Below, piece after piece: positions 58,931 to 64,000 of a stretch of DNA of 64,000 nucleotides. Where the stretch lies: contig CAVVUC010000002.1 of the NCBI GenBank assembly GCA_963751395.1, forward strand, positions 496,001-560,000, written 5' to 3'. Numbering within the stretch: the first letter of the stretch is position 1; each line of letters opens with the position of its first letter. Origin of the DNA: CAVVUC01 sp963751395. Its GTDB lineage: Bacteria; Verrucomicrobiota; Verrucomicrobiia; Chthoniobacterales; Chthoniobacteraceae. The position numbers and the translations under genes are program-made. The notes beneath the pieces are model-generated. The model saw nothing but the letters and a program-made list of their open reading frames with translations, had not been told where the DNA came from and made no database searches.

Positions 58931-60869
58931 GTGCGCCCGTGAAGCGGGCGTCAACGCGGGTGGAAGTCCCGCCGGTGCAATTAGACGGTTCAGCACCGCA
59001 GACCGTGCCAACTGCGTCGCCGCGAGGCGGGGTGGGGAGCAGGCATGGAGTCGAACCGGCAGGTCGCAATGCACAGATGAACCACATAAATGAGCCTCGA
59101 AAAACACTCCCGGCAGCCGAGCCTCTCAAGAGTGGGCGAAGGCCGCAGAGTCGAGACCCAGACCAACCGTCGTGGGTTTTGACAATGGACCGGCGGGGTC
59201 TGCGTGGGCGACATGTCGCGAAGTGACGCGCGGGTAAACGGGGAGATCTGTCATGGCGGGTAAGCAAGACTCAACTGGCGGCACAACCCCAACAAAGGGG
59301 AAGGCCGTGCAGGCCAGGACAGAAGTCGGAGGCGTTCGTAGTAGTGATAATCCCGTGCCGGACCTCTGGTTCGGGCAACCCGCGGGGGAGCGAAGGGACG
59401 CCACTTGTTCCGCAGGAGCGAAGCGCAGGGAAGGACGTGGTGACGGCCCGCGAGGGCTACCAGCACCCGAGAAAGTCCGGCAACTGCAAATCACCCTGTA
59501 TCGGAAAGCGAAGTCCAAGCCGGAATACCGGTTCTGGAGTCTATATGGAGAAGTGCAACGCGCCAACGTGCTGGCAGCAGCTTGGCGGCGCGTGAAAGCG
59601 AATGCAGGAGCGGCGGGGGTGGATGGAGTGAGCATCGAGGAACTCGCCGCCGATGCGCAGGTGGAAGCCGCGTGGCTGAACGCGCTGCAAGAGGAGCTTC
59701 ACTGCAAAACGTACCGGCCCGCGCCGGTGCGCAGGGTGAAGATTCCCAAAGCCAGTGGAGGGTTTCGTGGGTTGGGGATTCCCACGGTGAAAGACCGCGT
59801 GGTGCAGATGGCGGTGTATCTGGTGCTGATGCCGATCTTCGAGGCGGACTTCCATCCGCGCTCCTTCGGTTTTCGGCCCGGACGGGGCGCCCACCAGGCG
59901 GTGGAGGTAATCCGGGAGGCATTGCGCATGGGCAAGACCGAGGTGGTCGATGCCGATCTGGGGCAATACTTCGACACGATCCCGCATCGGAAGCTGATGC
60001 GGCAGGTGGCCCGGCGGGTGAGCGACGGGATGATCCTGAAACTCATCAAAGCCTGGCTGCGCGCGCCGATCGTCGAGGAAGAGCAAGGCGGAGGCCGGAG
60101 GATGAAGGCCAACCCCTGTGGCACCCCGCAGGGCGGCGTCATCTCTCCCTTGCTGGCCAACATCTACCTTCATCCGCTGGATGAGGGCGTGAATGAATGC
60201 CGGCAAAAGCCGCGGATGGTGCGGTATGCGGACGATCTGGTGATCCTCTGTCGGCCCGGAGAAGGAGAGGGGATGAAGGAGCGGCTGGCTCGGTGGCTGC
60301 AAAGCCGGGGGCTGGCCCTGAACGAAACCAAGACCCGAGTGCTCCAGAGCTGCGCGAGCGGCTTTGAGTTCCTGGGTTTCACCTTCCGCTGGCAGCAGTC
60401 GAAGAAGGGAACGCCGTATGTGCATACCGAGCCGAGCGCCGGCGCAGAGCAGGCGCTCCGGGACCGGGTGCGTGAACTCACCCGGCGTCCCACCACCTGG
60501 AGAGCGACTGGCGAGGTTGTGCGCGAGATCAACCAAGTGACCCGTGGCTGGAGCAACTACTTTGCTTTGGCCCACCACCACCGGAGCTTCGGGCAGATGA
60601 ATCACTTCATCGCCCACCGGCTGCGGCAATGGTTATGGCGCAAGCACGGGAATCCCTCGGGGAAATACCAGCGCTGGCCGGACCGCGAACTCTTCACCAC
60701 GTATGGACTCTATCACCTGCCGGCGACGCTGGCGTAAGACATCGCAAACCGACAAAGGAACTCGGAAAGCCGGATGCGGGAAAACCGCCCGTCCGGTTTG
60801 ATGAGGGGCGGGAAGCAGACGGTCACTGGCCCGCGGGCCTCTCAATCCGTCGCTTCCCGCCTACTCTAC
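58931..60869 (+). mobile_element. Group II intron, copy 2
   Basis: 1,939 bp, same boundaries (GTGCGCCC ... CTCTAC) and same content as copy 1. The 5' flank is again AACTCTTG, but bases further upstream and the 3' flank (ACGAAGATG) differ, as expected for independent insertion. It sits between a 53-codon ORF and tRNA-Thr rather than inside a clearly recognisable gene. Confidence 0.92.
59253..60737 (+). CDS. ltrA: Group II intron reverse transcriptase/maturase, copy 2
   Basis: 494 residues, identical in translation to the protein at 45520: YADD catalytic motif in MVRYADDLVILC, maturase domain with TRGWSNYFALAHHH, no endonuclease domain. Same GGGGAG ribosome-binding site. Identity at protein level shows that one copy arose very recently from the other or from a common source. 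Confidence 0.95.
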   Translation: MAGKQDSTGGTTPTKGKAVQARTEVGGVRSSDNPVPDLWFGQPAGERRDATCSAGAKRREGRGDGPRGLPAPEKVRQLQITLYRKAKSKPEYRFWSLYGEVQRANVLAAAWRRVKANAGAAGVDGVSIEELAADAQVEAAWLNALQEELHCKTYRPAPVRRVKIPKASGGFRGLGIPTVKDRVVQMAVYLVLMPIFEADFHPRSFGFRPGRGAHQAVEVIREALRMGKTEVVDADLGQYFDTIPHRKLMRQVARRVSDGMILKLIKAWLRAPIVEEEQGGGRRMKANPCGTPQGGVISPLLANIYLHPLDEGVNECRQKPRMVRYADDLVILCRPGEGEGMKERLARWLQSRGLALNETKTRVLQSCASGFEFLGFTFRWQQSKKGTPYVHTEPSAGAEQALRDRVRELTRRPTTWRATGEVVREINQVTRGWSNYFALAHHHRSFGQMNHFIAHRLRQWLWRKHGNPSGKYQRWPDRELFTTYGLYHLPATLA

Positions 60870-61169
60870 ACGAAGATGAAGAAGCGCCGAATTTCGTCGT
60901 TTCTCGCAATACGCTCTACTGGTCTGACGTATTTCAAGAATGGAAAAGGCTGTCGTGGTGCGATCAAAACCGGAAAAATTAAGGGGCGCAGTCGAAAGGA
61001 TTTGGCGTGGCACGAAGCTTGAGCGCATCGTCCGCCTGCTGATGCGGAGGATAACTGCTCAATGCCGGAACTGAGAAAGTGTCCAAGAAGTGTCTAAGCA
61101 AAGAATTTGTAACCTAAGTTCGCCGAATCGTCCAACATTGCAAATGGCTTGATTCCAAAGGCTTGGAAC
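60870..61169. other. Region between intron copy 2 and tRNA-Thr
   Basis: 300 bp with two overlapping short open frames: one ends ...KGRSRKDLAWHEA at 61022, the other ...WKRLSWCDQNRKN at about 60980. Neither has its own start codon with a ribosome-binding site. From 61023 to 61169 nothing was recognised. Confidence 0.4.
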
Positions 61170-61245
61170 TGGAGCCGACAATCGGGTTCGAACCGATGAC
61201 CTGCTGATTACAAATCAGCTGCTCTACCAACTGAGCTATGCCGGC
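61170..61245 (-). tRNA. tRNA-Thr (anticodon TGT)
   Basis: 76-nt cloverleaf on the minus strand. Acceptor GCCGGCA pairs with TGTCGGC (one G-T), D-arm with AGCTCAGTTGGTAGAGC, anticodon arm CTGATTTGTAATCAG with TGT, T-arm ATCGGTTCGAACCCGAT, and the CCA end is encoded. Confidence 0.96.
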
Positions 61246-61445
61246 ATTGCAAGGATTGTTGCGGACAACTGCTTACCATTTCGCACGCTTCAAAATCTGC
61301 GGCAAGCAATTTCCTGAAGCGAGCTTTGTGTCGCGTCAATTTCGAAGCGGTTCTTGCTCGTGGGTAAGCATGGTGGTTTAATCCCGCACGCCGTAAATGG
61401 CTGACCGATGTCACGACAGAAGCTTCCTATAATTTGCCCGCGCCG

Positions 61446-61994
61446 ATGCAAAGCAGGCTCCTTGTTCCCAACTGGGAAGGGGAACAAGTAGTGCGCGTTG
61501 TGGCCATTGACCCTTCGCTGCGGAGCACGGGGTTTGCCGTGCTGGAGCGAACGGGCAACAAGATCCGCGCGGTTGAATTCGGGATCGTGAAAAATCCCGA
61601 CAAGCTGCTGGTGTCGTCCTGCCTTGTCTCGATTCGCGACCGGCTGGCGGAGTTGATCCACCGGCACGAGCCGGATTGCGCCGCAATCGAGGCGGTGATT
61701 TATGTGCAGAGTTATCGCACCGCCATCACGCTTGGTTCGGCGCGCGGGGCCGCGATTCTTGCCCTTGCCGAGCGGGGAGTGCCGATTTTTGAATATGCGC
61801 CGAGGCGTGTGAAGCAGGCGGTTGTCGGACGAGGCGGTGCGGCCAAGGAGCAGGTGGGGTTCATGGTGAGGGCGTTATTGGGGCTGACGGAGAATCCGAC
61901 TGCGGATGCCGCCGACGCGCTCGCGATTGGGATCACGCATTTTCAGTCGCAGGATACCGCGGCCAGGGGAGCGACGATTTCTCGCCGCGTATGA
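61446..61994 (+). CDS. ruvC: Holliday junction resolvase RuvC
   Basis: 182 residues from MQSRLLVPNW (TTG 12 bases upstream is possible). Cuts Holliday junctions with RuvAB. Seen: AIDPSLRSTGFAVLE with the first catalytic Asp, AAIEAVIYVQSYRTAITLGS with Glu, VPIFEYAPRRVKQAVVGRGG, and DAADALAIGITH with the last acidic residues. About 15 residues longer at the N-terminus than usual. ruvA and ruvB are not in the window. Its stop overlaps the lipB start (ATGA). Confidence 0.93.
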   Translation: MQSRLLVPNWEGEQVVRVVAIDPSLRSTGFAVLERTGNKIRAVEFGIVKNPDKLLVSSCLVSIRDRLAELIHRHEPDCAAIEAVIYVQSYRTAITLGSARGAAILALAERGVPIFEYAPRRVKQAVVGRGGAAKEQVGFMVRALLGLTENPTADAADALAIGITHFQSQDTAARGATISRRV

Positions 61995-62629
61995 GTGTGG
62001 AGGTTCGCTGGCTTGGGCGGATCGGATTTGAGGAGGCACTCGCACAGCAGGAGGCGCTCGTAAGAGAGCGGATGACCGGCGAGGTTGGCGACCAGTTGCT
62101 GCTGCTTGAACACGAGCCGGTCTATACCATCGGGCGGACTCCGGACCAATCAAGCCTGCTGGATCGCAGCCAGCTTCCGCATCCCGTGCTCCAAATCAAT
62201 CGTGGCGGCCAGGCGACTTATCACGGCCCCGGCCAGCTTGTTGGCTATCCGATTTTGGATTTGCAAAAGCGCGGACGGGATCTGCATCGCTATCTTCGTG
62301 CGCTCGAAGAAATTCTCATCGAGGTTCTTTCAGGGTTCCGAATCGTCGGAGTGCGCCGCGAATCGCTCACGGGTGTCTGGGTTCAGGACCGAAAGATCGC
62401 GTCGATCGGCGTCGGCGTGCGGCATTGGGTCTCGATGCATGGTTTCGCGCTGAACGTCGGCGGCGATCTGGCGCCATTTGGTCAGATCACGCCTTGTGGA
62501 ATATCGGGGGTTGTGATGACCAGTATCGAGGGGGAAACTGGCGTGCCAGTCGAACTGAGAGCGGTTGCCGACGAGGTGGCGCGCATCTTTCCGCAGAGGA
62601 TCGACGCGCTTCTGGGAAGTCCTTGTTAG
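61991..62629 (+). CDS. lipB: Octanoyl-[ACP]:protein N-octanoyltransferase LipB
   Basis: 212 residues. Transfers octanoyl from ACP to lipoyl domains, first step of lipoate synthesis. Seen: LLLLEHEPVYTIGRTPD, INRGGQATYHGPGQLVGYPI, KIASIGVGVRHWVSMHGFAL and the catalytic cysteine in QITPCGISGVVMTS. LipA is not in the window. Together with the LipM/LplA-like gene at 3498 this gives two lipoyl-attachment enzymes. Confidence 0.95.
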   Translation: MSVEVRWLGRIGFEEALAQQEALVRERMTGEVGDQLLLLEHEPVYTIGRTPDQSSLLDRSQLPHPVLQINRGGQATYHGPGQLVGYPILDLQKRGRDLHRYLRALEEILIEVLSGFRIVGVRRESLTGVWVQDRKIASIGVGVRHWVSMHGFALNVGGDLAPFGQITPCGISGVVMTSIEGETGVPVELRAVADEVARIFPQRIDALLGSPC

Positions 62630-62667
62630 AGGACCGGCTAAAATTTCAGGTTCTTTGGTCACAATTA

Positions 62668-62694
62668 TTGACACCACAATATATTGTGTTAAAA
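62668..62694 (+). promoter_or_regulatory. Probable nrdR promoter overlapping an NrdR box
   Basis: TTGACA (62668-62673) as -35 and TTAAAA at about 62689 as -10 with ~15-16 bp between them. The perfect palindrome CACAATATATTGTG (62675-62688) lies between them and matches the NrdR box (ACACWATATWTWGTGT type). NrdR would therefore block its own promoter. Confidence 0.7.
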
Positions 62695-62720
62695 ACCTCT
62701 CGCGTTAACCTCTTCCCACA

Positions 62721-63209
62721 ATGCGTTGTCCTAAATGTGGAGGTCTTGAAGACAAGGTAATCGACTCCCGATTATCGAAAGACGGTGCCTGTATTCGGCG
62801 CCGGAGGGAATGTATCGTCTGCGAACAACGCTTCACCACTTACGAAGAGATTGAGCGCGCGGATATTCGAGTCGTCAAACGCGACGGGCGGGGGGAGCCA
62901 TTCGACCGGCACAAGCTGCTGTCGGGCATCACAAAAGCCTGCGAGAAGAGGCCGATCAGCATCGAGGCTCTGGAAAAAGCGGCGGAGGAAATCATTCAGG
63001 ACTTGGAGCACAACCATGGAAGAGAGGTTTCGTCGCAATTGATCGGAGCGAAAGTGATGCAAAAACTGCACGAACTGGACGAGGTCGCCTACGTGCGATA
63101 CGCGTCCGTTTATCGTCAGTTTCAGGACATCGGCGAATTCATCGACGAGATTCAGTCGCTCGAACGGCGTCCCAGACCCAACGTGCTTCAGGCCGACCTT
63201 TTCAAATGA
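62721..63209 (+). CDS. nrdR: Transcriptional repressor NrdR
   Basis: 162 residues. Controls ribonucleotide reductase genes according to dATP/ATP. N-terminal zinc ribbon MRCPKCGGLEDKVIDSRLSK with C-x-x-C and CIVCEQRFTTYEEIE with the second pair, then an ATP-cone (VVKRDGRGEPFDRHKLLSGI through AYVRYASVYRQFQDIGEF). Length standard. Overlaps the next gene by ATGA. Confidence 0.96.
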   Translation: MRCPKCGGLEDKVIDSRLSKDGACIRRRRECIVCEQRFTTYEEIERADIRVVKRDGRGEPFDRHKLLSGITKACEKRPISIEALEKAAEEIIQDLEHNHGREVSSQLIGAKVMQKLHELDEVAYVRYASVYRQFQDIGEFIDEIQSLERRPRPNVLQADLFK

Positions 63210-63766
63210 TTGCCCTGCCCGACGACCTGCCTTTGGTTGAAATTGACGACGGCCGTCTGGTGGCGTTCCAGCGCGAATGGCTCGTGCGCTCGCTGTTGCA
63301 GGCGGCGCAGAAAGCCGGCTACCCCGAGTGGTGGCTTGCGGAACACGTGGCGGAAAGCGTCACCACCTATCTCTCGCTGCGTTTCTCGGAAAATGTGGTG
63401 GCGATTCCCCGCCTCGCGAAAGCGGTGCAATCGGTGTTGCAAGTCATTGGCTATGCTGAGGTGGCAACCCATTTTGCGCCCGGACCGCCACCGATTCGGA
63501 TTTCACTCGCCGAACTGGCCCGGCTTGCCGGAAGCGGATATGAACTGGCATTTTTTGACATGCTCGGGCGCACCATTCACGAGACGCTTGCCGTGAATGC
63601 GACGGTTTTCGACCTTTTTGGTTTGGAACGCTGCGTCAAACAACTGCGCGCGAAAAAAGTCTGGAGCCGCGATTGCGACACGTTGCGCGCCGAGATCGTG
63701 GCTTTTGTGCGCGAACAAATCGCCTCAACCCACCCGGGCCGGAAAATCGTCTTTTCACTTTCATGA
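63206..63766 (+). CDS. ATP-cone-like protein coupled to nrdR
   Basis: 186 residues. The first ~95 residues have the layout of an ATP-cone: VEIDDGRLVAFQREWLVRSL, LAEHVAESVTTYLSL and VAIPRLAKAVQSVLQVIGYA, i.e. a basic/aromatic loop followed by helices as in NrdR and class I/III reductases. The second half (LFGLERCVKQLRAKKVWSRD) is unfamiliar. No zinc ribbon, hence not an NrdR duplicate. ATGA overlaps on both sides (nrdR and the HIT gene) show translational coupling. Its role is unknown; nucleotide sensing is an inference. Confidence 0.55.
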   Translation: MIALPDDLPLVEIDDGRLVAFQREWLVRSLLQAAQKAGYPEWWLAEHVAESVTTYLSLRFSENVVAIPRLAKAVQSVLQVIGYAEVATHFAPGPPPIRISLAELARLAGSGYELAFFDMLGRTIHETLAVNATVFDLFGLERCVKQLRAKKVWSRDCDTLRAEIVAFVREQIASTHPGRKIVFSLS

Positions 63767-64000
63767 GCACGACCATCTTCGAAAAAATCGCCCGCCGCGA
63801 AATTCCGGCAAACATCATTTACGAGGAGGAGGACATCCTCGCATTCCACGATGTGAACCCGCAGGCGCCGGTGCATGTGTTGATCATTCCGAAGCGCTGC
63901 ATTGCGCGGATCGGCGAGACAGTGGACAGCGACGCGGAGTTGCTCGGTCGGATGCTGCTCGCATCGAAGAAGATCGCGCAAGAGCTCGGCATTTTCGACA
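63763..64000 (+). CDS. HIT-family hydrolase, 3'-truncated by window end
   Basis: 79 residues visible from MSTTIFEKIARREIPANIIY. It matches the HIT (histidine triad) family, Hint branch: YEEEDILAFHDVNPQAPVHV followed by LIIPKR. The H-x-H-x-H active site lies beyond the window edge. These enzymes hydrolyse aminoacyl-AMP or AMP-lysine-type nucleotides. Starts inside the stop codon of the upstream gene (ATGA). Confidence 0.88.
   Translation, partial: MSTTIFEKIARREIPANIIYEEEDILAFHDVNPQAPVHVLIIPKRCIARIGETVDSDAELLGRMLLASKKIAQELGIFD

Overview
The window comes from a GC-rich chromosome, most likely of the Verrucomicrobiota or a close PVC-group relative. The clues are the gene families (DUF374 acyltransferase, Rrf2 pairs, sulfatases with DUF1254 partners, gp27-like island proteins), the scarcity of Shine-Dalgarno sequences before housekeeping genes, and several families of short low-complexity intergenic repeats that I associate with that group. 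The placement is inference, because no 16S gene or phylogenetic marker was compared. The bacterium carries flagellar genes (fliC, fliD, fliS), a proton-type F1Fo ATP synthase and lipoate metabolism genes.

Layout. 1-8.2 kb: 3' end of a GH127 glycosidase, an M28 peptidase lipoprotein, parB without parA beside it, a lipoate/octanoyl transferase, a receiver-DUF4388 protein, gltX, and a gene-poor stretch with two paralogous ~80-residue proteins and small membrane proteins. 8.2-15.5 kb: the complete atp operon on the minus strand, interrupted between atpA and atpG by an ORF6N-domain gene. 15.7-24.4 kb: a TolC-like protein, a radical SAM protein, a zinc carboxypeptidase-like protein, a sulfonate/nitrate/taurine-type ABC transporter between two Rrf2 regulators, and tmRNA. 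24.5-36.6 kb: a decayed transposase, a DUF374 acyltransferase, and a secreted sulfatase/DUF1254 cluster in which two genes carry frameshifts and five copies of a ~45-bp hairpin follow stop codons. 37-43.2 kb: fabF and a flagellar block (fliD, lipoprotein, 90-aa protein, fliS, FliT/FlgN-like protein, HD-GYP regulator).

43.2-54.4 kb is an accessory island lying between fliD and fliC. It holds gp27-like, KTSC, thioredoxin-like, HIRAN and J-domain genes, a ParE/RelE toxin-antitoxin pair, and a single-chain MmeI-like restriction-modification enzyme whose gene contains an in-frame palindromic insert. One island gene is cut in antisense by a 1,939-bp group II intron. A second copy of that intron, differing by one noticed base, sits at 58.9-60.9 kb. 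54.6-64 kb: fliC with a sigma-28 type promoter and a terminator, a remnant nucleotidyltransferase pair, cardiolipin synthase, trhO, the second intron, tRNA-Thr, then the tightly overlapping ruvC-lipB pair and an nrdR - ATP-cone-like - HIT run preceded by an NrdR box.

Working together: the ABC transporter and the sulfatases suggest scavenging of organic sulfur (inference). Many genes overlap by ATGA or abut at stop codons, so translational coupling is common. Several single-base frameshifts could be real decay or assembly error.
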